The notes below the pieces were generated by a model, which was not told where the DNA came from, did not search any database, and worked only from the letters and a program-made list of their open reading frames with translations. 64,000 nucleotides of DNA from Chrysoperla carnea (Eukaryota > Arthropoda > Insecta > Neuroptera > Chrysopidae). Position numbers and translations under genes: made by a program. Where the stretch lies: assembly GCF_905475395.1 (NCBI RefSeq), contig NC_058337.1, forward strand, positions 31,706,983-31,770,982, read 5' to 3'. Shown in pieces: positions 37,791 through 51,149 of this stretch (its first letter is position 1; each line of letters begins with the position of its first letter).

Positions 37791-40499
37791 AAAAAAACCC
37801 TCTTATTAAACTATATCGAAACCTAAAACCAATTTATTATTCTTACTTAAATTTGAACATATAACTGAATGTATATTTATACAGCTTAAATATTTAAGAC
37901 GAGTTATGGGGGAAGAGGTTTTATGATGATGGTCTTTGTTCGGCAATCGTTCATAGTCCCAATTTGAAGTTAGTGTCATTTTGCACGCCATATATTACAG
38001 ATGCAATAAATATTTAGATTTACACGTTTGATGAGTGGTCTCTAGGGTGGCAGTCTTATCCGTACGAACTTTGATATTGAAAAAACCAATATCCTATTAA
38101 ACATGTAAACATTTTTTTAGATACCATTAAGACTGTGCGTACCTAAGTTTTTTTAATATTATAAGTAATTTGGATAGTTCTTATCTATTTCGACTTACGT
38201 AGAGATCTGGATGGAGATAATTCTTGTCAAAATTGTGTCCGAATATTGGTAATAGGAAGGACAAAGAGACTACTAAATCATAAGATAAATGAAATCGGTA
38301 CAACTACTAGGGATAACACTGAAACTATACTGTTGGACTCAGCCTTAAAAAATGGAGAATTACAAATGACAACTTCTACTAGGACGATGTGACGAATCGA
38401 TGACTAACAACTTACCTTTAATAATTCAAGGTCATTTTTGTCATTAAGAAAGAAGTATACGATAACATTTTTAAAATCGGTTTTATTCCTAAATATAACT
38501 AAATTTAATCGAATTTTTATCAGTATCACACAGAGCATATTTACTTTCTATTTGATTTAAAATTACAAAGCTAAATGCTTTTACTTTCCCCTCTAAAATT
38601 AAAAATATTAAAGAATCATATTCATAGAATTTTTACCTATACTTATTTGGGATCTTTACTAAGAGATTTTTTTATATAATAACAGGTTATGACTATTAAA
38701 CCATAAAATACTGACAGATTTTGGTACCTCATTTTCTCGCTTCATCCAAGAAGGGGGGGGAGTGGAAAATATTCCAAAGGTGGCTGAAATAAGGAGAAAA
38801 TTGCGAATGAATTTTGCGGGTAACATAGTGAGAAACTTTGCATATTTAGGTCCTTAATCTTATTTAGTCATTCGATGAACATATTTCTCCATATTTTCTT
38901 CACGGTATCCACCTGCATACTTCCGATTGTCAGAACACCTCTAAAATACTTATACAGCGCATCAACCATCTCGCCCCCTTAGAAAATGTTTTGTGACTTA
39001 TAATCTGTTTGCCTTTAATTTTTCAATGCTAAGTTTTCGATAAACTAGTCGTAGACAAATCCCGAAAATTTGTATAAGTCGCATAAGTCGAACTGCAATA
39101 TTTTGCAGTATCATTCGAAGCAGAAACAAGAAAATGAGGTCAGCTTTTATGCCAGTAAAATTCTATAAGAATTACTACAAAATTATTACGAGAATTAGCT
39201 TTTACTACAGTTTGTGCCAGAAATTAATGTCAACCATTTTTTAAATATATATATAAAAGTTCTATGTTATGACCCAAGAGGTCGAATTGCGATATTGCTA
39301 TTCTTTCGTTATTCTTATTATCTTACAAGTTTAATATCAACAAATGTTAATCTAGGTAATTGAGAACTGACTGTTACTTACAAAAAACTTACGATAGTCA
39401 AAAAAATACAAAGTTAAATATTTGAAAATTATTGTTAGTGAATTAAAACTACATTTTATTTTCTGGCTTAAAATCCGCAACTCGCGACTCCCAGAAACCA
39501 TAGGTGTGAATACCTAGGCGGTTGAAAAGGTTATAAACATTTATCTCCGTGTTATAAACAAACAAAACACCATAGAACATACAACCTTTTTGGCTAAGTA
39601 TGTGTTTATGGCGAAATAATGTTGGGATCTCTTAAAATCTAAAATCCCTCTTTTGTCCTCCTTGAGCAGAAACATACGCTCATGTTAAAATGCCAGTAGA
39701 AATTCACTTTGATTAAATAATGTGTGTATCCGGCTTGTCGGTTCATTATTTGATCAGAGACACATCTATTCATTGTCAGTTCCCAATAAGTATTGATAAA
39801 TCATTATTTATTTTGTACTTTTTAAAATTAAATACTTTTTTTCTAAGTAAAGCTCCAATTGATAAAAATGATGACTAGAAACAATTAAATAACAATAAAT
39901 AAACGAAGAAATCCAGCCAAAATTACAGAATATTTAAACATATGTCATGCTGACAAGCAATTTTTTCAAATATTTAAAACTACATTTGAAACAATAATTG
40001 TTTCATAATTATTATTAAGTTCATAATTATTATGAACTCTTATAATTGCCGACTAGATAAAAAAATGCATCATAAATACATAAAGGAATTATCACAATAT
40101 ATGCCTTCGAAAAAATACACGCTTAGGCTGCCGGTAAATCCAGTGCTTCCAATTTCTGTCTCTGCAAACGCAGGTCTTTGCAGAATTGATAAAAACCTCA
40201 GAATCAGAATCAAAAACCTCAAAAATTTATTTGTGTATGAAACGGAGAGATGAAACTTTTTTATGTAATTATGATATATTTTTATCCCTTCCGGCACTTA
40301 CGGTAAGCAAGAATTTTTTCAAATGTAATGATTCAAAAATCCGCATATACAAAGTGAATCATTTTTATCTACAATGACTAATAGCTCGTTTTGTAGTTAA
40401 CAAAATAAATTAAACAAAAATTGTAAAGCTTTATGAAGCGCATCATGTTCTGACATCATATAGACTTAGTTCTATGCGTTGCTTTAATAGCAAAGTTAG
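37791..40499. other. Intergenic, no firm gene
   Basis: Contains one open segment without a start codon, 38165-38392 on the plus strand (75 sense codons, beginning after an in-frame TAA and ending in TGA). It could only be a terminal exon; no partner exon was found. The rest is A+T-rich. Confidence 0.4.
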
Positions 40500-40620
40500 A
40501 TTCAAAACGGTTAGAGATAGAATAACACTTTTTTTAATTAGAAGATTGATCCTCATGAAAAACTAACAATTTTTGTTTAAAACATTTTTCCAAAAAAGTT
40601 ACTGTTCGGAGGAAATGTGA
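40500..40620 (-). repeat. Fragment of dispersed family R1 (copy 4, partial)
   Basis: aaaacggttagagatagaat, then ttttgtttaaaacatttttc and gttactgtt match the interior of R1 (ttctatctctaacggtttac and the aaacagtaatgtttacg region on the other strand). Ends are missing. Confidence 0.55.
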
Positions 40621-41021
40621 TTTAAAAATATGTCGTTATTGCATTTAATCGATAGAAAATATGCTTAATCGATAATTGTAGGTGAAAGCCATGGACACAG
40701 GCGAATGTCCTCTATTGCGCTTGAAAACTTTTTGATGAAGCATTTTTTCGTAGTCAGCGCGTTTCCTTTCGATTAAATACAGTAATGAAATATTTTTAAA
40801 TTGCATATCCTCAACTAGGTCTAATCTGGTGTCAGAACATGATATCCCCCATCAGAATCCGCAACTTTTTTTTTTAAGTTATTGTTTGACTACAAAACTA
40901 GCTATTATCCATTTTAGATTAAAATGACCCACCCTGTATATGACCAATATGTTTTACATTTTAAAATTAAGGTATGTATTTCCGGTAAAATCCAGTCCAA
41001 ATTTCTTCGTTTAAAAATAAA

Positions 41022-41387
41022 TTACTCAATAATATGATGGCTCAAATTTGATTGTTCACAATAATTACAATTATTTATACATGCTTTTGTATTTATATGA
41101 ATAGTTTTCAGTGCTAATGAATGATATGAATCAGCTGGTGTCATTAATGTACCACTTATATTCTGTTGAATGCGGTAGGTGTTCAATGTATCGTTACTAT
41201 TTTGTGTATGTTCATAACGTGCACGAGCAATACGTTTACGAAGTTGACATGACGTACGAAAATCACGTACTGATGATGCCAATAAAATTTGTACCTAAAA
41301 CAAATAAAACCTTATTTTATTTCACATAATTGAAATGAAACGAAAATTACTGTTCATCTATAAATATATAGGAGACTTTCTATAGAT

Positions 41388-41423
<36 letters not shown>

Positions 41424-44400
41424 TCACTCATCACGATATCTCTGGAACTATAAGACCTAGAGACTTGAAATTTGGCAGGAATATTCCTTTTGCCAAGTAG
41501 AGGTCAGCTAAGAACGGATTTTACGAAATTCCACCCACAAGGGGGGTTGCGGGGGTGTTCTGAATAAAAAATTCATATTTTTCAATTATGGCTTTTAATA
41601 GTTCAAAACTTGGTCAGAATGTTTTAAATTACATTTAGAAATTTTTTTAACCTTCGGAGGGTAGAAAGGTGTAGCGAGAAAGTGGGAAGGAAATATCGAA
41701 TATTTACAAATATACCTAAGTGGGGTATCAAATAAAAGAGCATGACGTGTACATTACAAAACTGTTATCCAACGCAAGGAAATGTGGAGGGAGGGGTGCA
41801 AGTGGGGATGTTGCCTTTACGCCACGCAAAGCGGGCGGGTAACAGCTAGTACTTTATATTGAAGCATTTCTCAAATACTTTTGTATAAATTGTATAAAAA
41901 ACAAATTGTATAAAATAATCAAACTTGAATGAATGAGATTTAGATAGGCAATGAAATTCTACAAGTGAGAGTCTTTCTCAGTCTTTGTCATATTATAGTT
42001 CAGTACCCTAATTAGGAAAAAAATTGGAGGTTCACACTTCGTGGCCAGAAGCGGTGGATTCGAAATGTCATCAAAAAAAAAAAAAATCTATAAAAATTGC
42101 ACAAAAGTATACACCTGAACGATCTATCTCTCTTTTCTCTTTCTCTTTTTAAAAATTTTGAAAAAAGGCGGTTTTTTGGGAAAACTATTGATTTTCGCTG
42201 ATTTAGTCAAAAACGGCGGGGTAAAGGGGATAATAATAGTATGAAAAGGTAGCACTTTTTTGTACTATTTATAATTTTTGTTTCTATATTTTATTTTTTT
42301 TTTTTGTTTTTTACGTCAAATTGCAACCGAGTTGGTGACACCTCATGCACGGAGACGAAGCAAGAAAGGTCTATAAAGTTACCACTAGACAGCAATGAAA
42401 GACGTCAAATTAGGAAGCCAATCAATAATATAAACCTGCTGCGAAAAGGAAGAAGAGTTGTTATATTTGCCTTTCGAAATTATCAAGGGCTTCTAAACAG
42501 TGTTGTGATAAATACAATTGCAATAACTACTCTGAAGATTTTGAGTAACTAAAATACATTATACTTTCTTTTTCAACCAAAATAACTTTAATTTCTTTCA
42601 TTATACCTTACATTTATAAAATGAGTCCGTTTTACGCTACACTACACTGGTCAGTTACGTCACAAAAGCATACTGGAGCATACTGGATAGATAAGGGTTA
42701 AATCAACAACCAAGAATAAATTGAACAAACTATACTAGGTTCGTCTATATAAAAAGTAGGGTAGTACTTAACTTTTTATAATTAACTTTTTTTAAACTAT
42801 TATTAGGTCCTTACACTTCCCGTTTAACTAAATAAAAAACAATTAATAAAATTAAATCAACAAAATAACTAGTACATATTTAGATAGTTAAAAAAACTTG
42901 GTTAGCAAAACAAATATTTTGCTACTAACTTAAACAAAAAATGCCTTTTCTTTTGTATTTATAAACTTTTATATTAATTCACAGTCTATTTATTAAACAA
43001 TTCATTATTAACTTTCAATAATATTTTTTAATTTGAGCATAATATGCTAACTAAAACAAAACCAGTAACTTGTAAAATAATCAAGAAAGAAATCAAATTT
43101 TTATCAAAAGCTTTTTCCTTATTTTTTGGAGTTTTCCGTGGTGTCTCCATGTCTCTATAGTGTCTAAATGCGATATTCACGGACACGAGGTAAAAGTACC
43201 TATACATGATGTGAAAGTATTTAATTATATTTTACTACTTAAATTTTTTTTGATAGTAAAATTATTTTTAATTTGCTGAAGTAAAAAATTATAGCTTAGG
43301 CAAATTCATGTACAGAATTGTTAAAAATATTGTATAGCTTCATCTAAGATATATTTTGAAATAATTTACATAACTTATTTATTCAAGGTAAGCTAAATTG
43401 TATTGCAGTTCATTGTATAATACAAACATAAATATTGCTAAAAATTTTGAACAGTTTAATTTAGTGTATAAATTATTCAAAAATTTACAATGGTAAATTT
43501 GAAGGAGTTGTTTTTAAAATATAGCATCAACTGGATCTTGTATCAAGGAAAGAGTAAATTTATAGTTGACTGGTCTTTCTTTCCAAAACCAAGCCTAAAC
43601 TATATTTTAATGAATCTTTTTAAGAAATTGATCCAGGAAGTACCTTAGTTAAGTTTTTTTCCTGCCAGTTAATTTGAAGAAAATAAGTGTGGTTTGGTTC
43701 TTGTTACAAAAGCTTATTTTTTGGAATTTCGTGACAATGGAATTTTATGTTTTTGTGAGTTTTGTATTGTAGGTCACTTAATTACTCAATTTATTTTTCG
43801 CGTTATTGATGCGTAAAGATTGCTCAAAATTTACTAGAATTTTTAAATTTATTTATGATAAAATAAAAACTTACAATTATCGACTTCAACAATATTTAAT
43901 ATAAAAAAAATCCTTACTTCTCGGTTTAAAAAACAGTACAACATGGATACAATAAAACCCAAAAGTCCATCCACTGTATAACCAATATAATAATAAGTTT
44001 CCTTTACCAAACATGATGTACTTGGTAAGTGATATGATGTTAGAAAAAACTGTACTCCAAACAATGGTGTTAATACTAACGTTGCTTTCGATGCAATCCT
44101 AAAAAAAAGTAACAATTCAGGATTCAATAAATTGATTTGAGAAATATTGAAAATTTTACAAAATTACAATAGTAACTGGGAGACTTCTAGTTTATAGACA
44201 GTTTCATCAGGTTGTTGGAAAAAATTCTTACTAAAGGTTCGTATAAGGGTACACACTACTGTCGAACGTATCTAGCGTTTACTTATTTTGGTATAATAGT
44301 AATTTTTCTGAATAATGACAACAAGATTAAAATCGAACCAACAACTCTGCACCCTTAGTTATAGAAAACTGACCCTGAATGATAAGATGATACAATAGTA

Positions 44401-47400
44401 AAGTGTGCTATCCTTTAACTTTTAAGGGTATACGAGAATCAAGGCAATTTTAAATAAAAACTTGAATTTTTTTATATGAAGTAGTTGCCCGATTATTAGA
44501 ATAAACAAAGACTCCAAAAGTAGGCATATTTAATATTGGTTTTATGGCAAAACGGTAGATGGATGATATTTTTTCTTAATTTCTCCAAGATTAATAGGTG
44601 GAAACTATAAAAAAAAAATATTTATCAAAGAAAGCTCGTTTTGTCCAATTAATTAAGGATGTATTATTTTTCGTCTAGATTCATGAAGTTATTTCATTAT
44701 TTTATGTATATACACCATTAAAATTTTTTTTTCAGAATTTTGTTTTCGATGGAAACAATGATATCCTCTAAATAAAAAATTTGATATTCTTCCAAATGGT
44801 GTGTAAATTAAGATAAAGCTCTTGAGGCATTCTTACTTAAGAATGGATGAATTAACATACGGTTTTACCAAGATCTGATAAATAAGTAGTTTAATTTATA
44901 TTAAAAAAAAAATAAATAAATATAAAATCATTCGTTGTTGAAGAAATCTTAACGTCTCTTCTAAAATAGTAGAAGGTTCAGATATAAAATGTTGCACCAG
45001 AAGCCAGAATTAGGTCCTGGTTTAGAATCTAGCCCTGTTTTCCAACAAGTATTTATCAAAGTTATTTTCTTAAAAGAAATGTTTTATCGGATTTTATCAC
45101 CAACAGACTTCGATAGTATTCAATAAACGTACTTAATATGATTAGCATTATTTATATGTCGACGTAATTTTTCAATGATCACTCGCATGACACATAGTAG
45201 TAAACATGTATTGAATAACAACATTCCACCGCGCAAACCAACATTAATCCAAGTTCCATAATCATTTGATATCATCCAGCATGCTTCATTGTTTGTAAAA
45301 AATTTTATTAGCCCCCAAATTGTGGTTGCTAATACACAGAAAGCTGGAAAAAATACAATCGTTTCGAGTTTTAATAGAAAAATTAAGATAATAATTTCAA
45401 GGAAAGAGAGAAGAAATTAGTCGATTTGTGATTTGAAACAGTTTATGAGGTGTTTAATCTTTTTAGTATAGTTAATGATGTTTCAAATGAGGGAAAACGC
45501 AAGAAACCGCTACCATTTTGTTAAAACCTCATGGAGTGTGTTTCTTAGGTGTCCAATATCATAAGTAACGCATGAGTTAGTGGCTCAAATGTATTTTTGT
45601 TGCTGTTAATAAACAATAAATTGTTGATTCAATGGAACGGTTAATGTTAAAATTGACCTACAAAATAATAAATGTTATACATGTATAATAGTTTTCCATT
45701 ATTTAACAAATACGTAGCAGTTACGTCATAAAAGTTGCCTAATTACTAATATTTTAATTGAATTTTAAAATTTTATTGAATGTTTATTAACAAATAGAAA
45801 CATTTGCATCATTAACTCTTAAATGCGTTACTAATGATATTTGCCACCTAAGAAGCACATTCCATGAGGTTTTATCAAAATGCGAGCGTTTTCTTTCATT
45901 TTCCTTCGTTTGCCGATTTTTGTAACATCTTTGTACTATATTGTATTATCTGTAATCTTCAATGAGTAGGTAGTATCTACTAGGTAGTTCCGGACCGTTC
46001 GATTTTCGATAATAGAGATCAGAAACCAAAAAATGGCTTGTTGAAAAGTTGTTAAATTTTAAAAGACAAACTTAATGATGACTTTGACATCCATGTTGAA
46101 ACTGACAATGTCATGGCAGACACAGCGCACTATACAACAAATACGAACCCCATACAAATAGGTGTGTAGTTTCAGCCATACAACAAACTACATCGTACTT
46201 CTTCGGGGGTTTTTCGGGGTACCATATATAACTTATACTAAATAGCCTGTATAAGACAGGCAAAACATCTGTTGTTTGAAACTGACAATAACCTGACGGA
46301 CACAGCACACAATATAGCACTAAGGGAGTAAACTCCAGGGCTGACACACATAATTTTTTAGTCTAACTAACTAGTTCATTCGTAGCTGAAATACAAAAAA
46401 GTAACATTACAAATATTTTGATATTAGTTATTTGTCCTACTCTTAGCTGACCTCTAGAGGTGTTGTTGGCCTACGTCGTGAATATAGATCTGAACACAGA
46501 ATTTTTCGTATCATGAATTATTGTCCAGATTATCTTTAAATTTTGCCTTTTTAAGTCTAATAACTATTTTCCAAGTCTTTTTCTTTAATCCTGGTCTGTG
46601 TTCTGAGAAAATTATCTGGTCGGTATTTATTGAACGGTCTTAAATTGATTACCATGTCAATTGATAACTGAAAAACTAACTTAAAATCTTATTCTAAATT
46701 GATTTACCTGCAATAAAACCATAATAATATTTCATTGGTGGATTACTCTCAAATGTTCTCACTAAAATTTGATACATATAAAATGCATCTAAAACCATTG
46801 CACCAAACATCCAATTCGTTGATAGTTCAGTAAAAAATACAACAAATTTACACCAAAACCCATTTTTATATTGAACAGTTTCCTCAATGTTTGCTGTATG
46901 TACATTATCAAATATTATATACAAAATGGACCATAATATAAATATATTTCGAATAATTATTGAAATTATTAAATTATTATGTAATTTTACACGTGTTACA
47001 CGTAGTTTGTAATAAGATGTAAATATTATTGATGCTGGCATTGAGAAGAGAATTGATATAAATAGTAGAACTACATAGTATTCATGAATTAATGTTCCTT
47101 CTTCAATGGCTATACAAGAATCATATGATGTGCTGTTCCATTTTCCGGTTGTGGAACAATATTTTGAACTGTAATCTACAAACAAAAAAATATTTATCTG
47201 TTATTGTAGGCGTACATAAATTTGCTGCAATAATATATGGTGTGAACTATCAAAACTGATTTTTTTCTCATCCAGACAGTGAAATCTAATTGAGTAGACG
47301 TAAAGAAAGTTATCAATGATTTAAATGCAAAATTCATTCTTTTTTAATCTAGAAATTATAAAATTTTTTTTTTTCGGTGTTTGTTCGAGATTTTAAACAA

Positions 47401-50359
47401 ACATACGTGTTCGAATCTTACATCTTGTAAGGTCCGATTTTATATTCTTGTAGACGAGAATATCTTTATAAGTGATCGTCCATAAATCGGTGTAACTCTT
47501 TTAAGAGTGGGAAAATGGTTACTAAGTGCCTAAAAATGCCTAAAAATATGCAAGGATAAGGCTCCAAGTTCAATTTAAATATCGATGTAAATGTGGTTTG
47601 AAGTGATTATGAGCGATTATGAGCGATTGGAGTTAGTCTCAATGCATACTTTTTAATGAGCTTTGTTTTTTATTACATTATATAAATAAAAAATTAATTT
47701 TTTCAGCCTTTAGCAGGCTGAATGTGCTACTTAAATTATTCTTTAAAAATAGTTTTATGAGCACAATATCTTTTATTTGCCTTTTCCTTAGAAATCGTTT
47801 TTAGAGAAAATGGTTTAACAGGAACATTTTTATTATCAAATAAATTTCTTAACATTAAAAATTAAAGTTTTAGGATTGGTCCATTTCTGGCTTCGATAAG
47901 ATAAAAACTTTTCTATGCTAGGTGCGATAAATATGTACTCTTCACAACAAACTGATGCAAAACAAATGCAATTTTCGCAATAATAAACAGAATAACCTCA
48001 AATAATTTATTATAATACGGGAATGATTTACTCTCCCATGTATAGAAAAATATTTAACTTTTTTTTGGTGTTTGTATAATTACCCGCAGGATTCGAATAA
48101 AAATAATTCAGTTATTTTTTGTGCATTTAAATTTAATTTTTTATTGTGTAAAGTTGATTCGAAGTTTCTATACTTACGTGTACAAGTTGGACCCGAACTT
48201 GTATAAATGTAACTCGGACATGGTTTATAAACAGTTTCATCCGCTTTTGTTGTTGGAAAACATTCCCATCCATCCCATAGCGATTTACAATTCAAAGTGT
48301 TCTCTAAAATAAAGAAATGTAAACTTTAAATTTTAATATGTTATAAACAGGATTTGTAGAAAGAAAGCCTGCATGTATACTGTCATTATGCATAGTTAAT
48401 AAAGATAATATTCCTTGTAAAAAAGTCCAATTAATTTTTCAATTCGAAAATTTATCGGAATGAATCGGAAATTTAATTTGCTGGATAAAAGATACGCTCA
48501 TAGAATAAATTAAACTGACAATAATAAAACATCGGACCTGCAGTTTTCGAAACGGATGCATTTACGCATTGGGTATATCTTAATTATAGTTGCTGAAAGG
48601 CTTCTACTTCTACGTATCCGAAGTCTGATTTCCGAATCACGTTGGATGTAAAATTTGGATGTTACTACATCACTTTTTTGTTATTATATACCTTGATTAG
48701 CAATTCCTTAAAAAAAATTTAAATATTTTACCATTGCCAGCGGAGTATCTTAATACATTTTTGCAACATTTATCAGCTTTTTCAGCACAATCACGCCATT
48801 TTAAATAAAATAAATTATCAATAAATGTTTCTTCAATTATCTTGGACATAAATTCATCCGTATAGTCGTAATAAATCTTAAAATCATTTTCCTAAAATAA
48901 AATTTAAAATTTAAAATTATTGAAAAAATATATATTAAGCGTCTTCAATGTTTAACATAAGTGAACCATTTTCATACACGCATCCCGTCCATTTTAGCGT
49001 GTTACAATCAATGTTTGTGAGAAATCATTAATTGAATCTTTTAATTTTTTTTAATATAGAAAATTATATTTATCACGTTTTAGCATAGTAATATGATATA
49101 ACGAAGTTTTCGTAAAGTCGAAAATTCGATACAATTTTAATGCTTGGTACAAGGTGCTTCAGAGAAATTATCTTCAGTTTGTACCCTTGGATTTCGAAAG
49201 AATACATTTTGAGCATCGAGATCCAGCCAAATATTTCGAAAAGTTCAAAAAAAATTATAGACTTTATGAAAAGACAGTAGTACTAAATTTTAAACAACCA
49301 CATCCTTTTTAAAGGAGGACTTCCTTTCCTTTCCTGAGGAAACATATTCTTCTTAAATAGTCATAATGATTGAAATTAAATTTAAACCAAAAAGACTCAT
49401 TTTTCAAGGAAAACATTTTTGAAAATAGTTTAATGCAATCCTCACTGAGTTTGGAATCTGGGGGGGAGGTCTTGAGGGAAATATTCTAAAAACATCTCTT
49501 CCTACCGTAAAATTACCCTGGACCTACACAACCATGTGTATCTCGGGTCAAATAGTAATGTTCTAGACATAAAACTGAAAAGTTCGAGGTTCGATGCTCA
49601 ACATATTTTTAGATAATTAAGCATATTTACACAAGTTTTTTTTTAAAATAATTTTTAAAATTAATAATGATAATAATAATTTTAATTACAATGAAAAATT
49701 CCAAGGTAAAGGTAATAATATTTCAGAATCGAAATCGAAACAATTCCTGGTTTCATAAAGCCGCTGATGTTGGGAAAATTAAAAAAAATTATTTCGATAT
49801 TTTTGTAATTTAATTTCAAAAACCAAACGTTTTAAAAAATTAATTAAACAAAATTTCTCTTACTTGTACATACGGAAAATATTCATCAGAATTTGTTACA
49901 TTTTCATACTTCGAATTATGAATAAACTTCATATAATAATTATCTTTAAACCGAAACATTGGGGTATAATTATAACATCCATATCCTGACCACAATTTAA
50001 AAATATCTTCAGACAATGGAATATTATTGTAAGAACACTTCAGCTAGAAATAAAAAAACACTTTACACAAATAAATTTCCCAAAAACAATAAAAAAACAA
50101 AAAATTTACCGGTTTATTTCCACTATTTTTTGACCCTGACGATTTAATCTTTAATAAAAAAAAATAATATTTTTAAGTAAAACTATCACCAAATACTTTT
50201 CGATCTACTTACAATATTGTCAGCTGAAGATACGTTATGGATTATAACAAGCTAATTATTTTAAAAATAAAATTTAATTAATAATTAAATTTCTTCTAAT
50301 TTAATTGTTTAAAAAATTAAACTTACCAGTGATATCACATTTAAAAAATATTCACGCAT
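41022..50359 (-). CDS. Class B (secretin-type) G-protein-coupled receptor, divergent (10 coding exons)
   Basis: Coding exons, in transcript order: 50327-50359, 50213-50251, 50110-50148, 49864-50043, 48732-48891, 48178-48303, 46708-47175, 45133-45343, 43918-44098, 41022-41294. Phases close throughout, giving 569 aa. Residues 1-21 are signal-like. A Cys-containing extension includes WRDCAEKADKCC (near residue 135). It is followed by a hormone-receptor domain at about 155-213 (CKSLWDGWECFP, CPSYIY, GKW). Seven membrane segments follow: TM1 about 225-246, TM2 258-280, TM3 299-332, then TM4-TM7 in exons 8 and 9. Class B hallmarks seen are C301 at the top of TM3, ACWMIS in the second extracellular loop, KATLVLTPLFG in TM6 and YCFLNREVQ after TM7; the E|VQ junction ties the distant last exon to the gene. 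The usual GWG-P of TM4 and the EG of TM3 are missing. Such receptors bind peptide hormones and usually signal through Gs. Subfamily (PTH/calcitonin/DH-like) is not resolved. Exons 1-3 are the least certain. Confidence 0.88.
41380..41851 (+). mobile_element. Helitron-like non-autonomous element in GPCR intron 9
   Basis: Starts beside a (GATA)n microsatellite (about 41383-41423) with TCACTCATCACGATATCTC and ends acgcaaagcgggcgggtaac then agCTAG before T. A GC-rich near-palindrome shortly before CTAG and the AT-type insertion context fit a Helitron 3' end. No coding sequence. Lies in the last intron of the GPCR gene. Confidence 0.55.
44520..44596 (-). repeat. Short dispersed repeat R4, copy 3
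   Basis: Reverse complement matches 13491-13575 and 30104-30186 (aaaacggtagatggatgata, taatattggttttatgg, aaagtaggcatattt). In GPCR intron 8. Confidence 0.75.
45472..45917. mobile_element. Foldback element with about 150-bp arms in GPCR intron 7
   Basis: The left arm 45472-45622 is mirrored by 45765-45917: gttaaaacctcatggagtgt / gataaaacctcatggaatgt, tttcttaggtg / cttcttaggtg, aatatcataagtaacgcat / aatatcattagtaacgcat, gttaataaaca. The loop of about 140 bp is A+T-rich. Confidence 0.8.
46105..46316 (+). repeat. Short direct duplication in GPCR intron 7
   Basis: gaaactgacaat..cagacacagcgcactataca near 46098-46135 recurs as gaaactgacaat..ggacacagcacacaatatag near 46278-46317. Old, diverged duplicate of about 45 bp. 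Confidence 0.5.
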
Positions 50360-51149
50360 TGTGTGTTCAAAAGTTTAAAATACATAAACAAAATTAATAT
50401 TATAAAAACTTAAGTATATTTTAATTGAAAAAGTGTGTAATCTCGATTAGAATCTGTTTTATTTCTACAAAGTGTAAATGATAAATTCGAAACGTATGAT
50501 AAGATATATTTAATATTATTTCTAATTAAAAAAATATTTCTTAATAAAAATATTTATATTGTCATTTTAAATTTTATATAAACTGTTTATTAAAACTGCT
50601 CATTAATTAAGCAATTAATTAACATACTGAATATATAAAAAAAAAAACGTTATAAAAATAAATTTTTTTTTTCCTAAACACCACAAGTGATGTACATAAC
50701 TTATTATTAATATATTAAAAATATTAGACTGACTTTCTTCGGCGTGAGTTTCCCATTCAATTAAAACGGTTCTAATGAAAAAATATAAAGTGAATTATTA
50801 TATTGATTTGACATTCAATTTCATTAAATATATAAATAATATTATTATATTATTATATTTTATTATCTTTTTTTTTTCTAGTTATTTTTCTTGTGAAAAT
50901 TTATCTTTATTTTGTTTTTATTTATTTACTAATTAATATAATTGAATTTAATATAAGGCGTGGTCTATATGATATTTTTTTTTCATAATGTGTGACGTAT
51001 TAAATTGATAATAACTAATTATGGGGTAAATTTATTTTATATTTACATAAGAATTGGTTTATTACTTTAGAGAATTTACCGATTTGTTTTCCTGGAAAGT
51101 TTTTATTTTCATTCTCTTGAGTGTCTGGAATATTTTTGTAATATTTATT

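Noticed and set aside
42304-42552. 82-codon plus-strand frame with basic residues within the last GPCR intron
   Set aside because: Starts at a T-run in a repeat-like region, has no recognisable domain, and lies antisense inside an intron without splice support.
46111-46347. Minus-strand open frame with Cys and hydrophobic residues in GPCR intron 7
   Set aside because: The open frame is produced by a short direct duplication, and no splice sites would join it in phase with the receptor exons.
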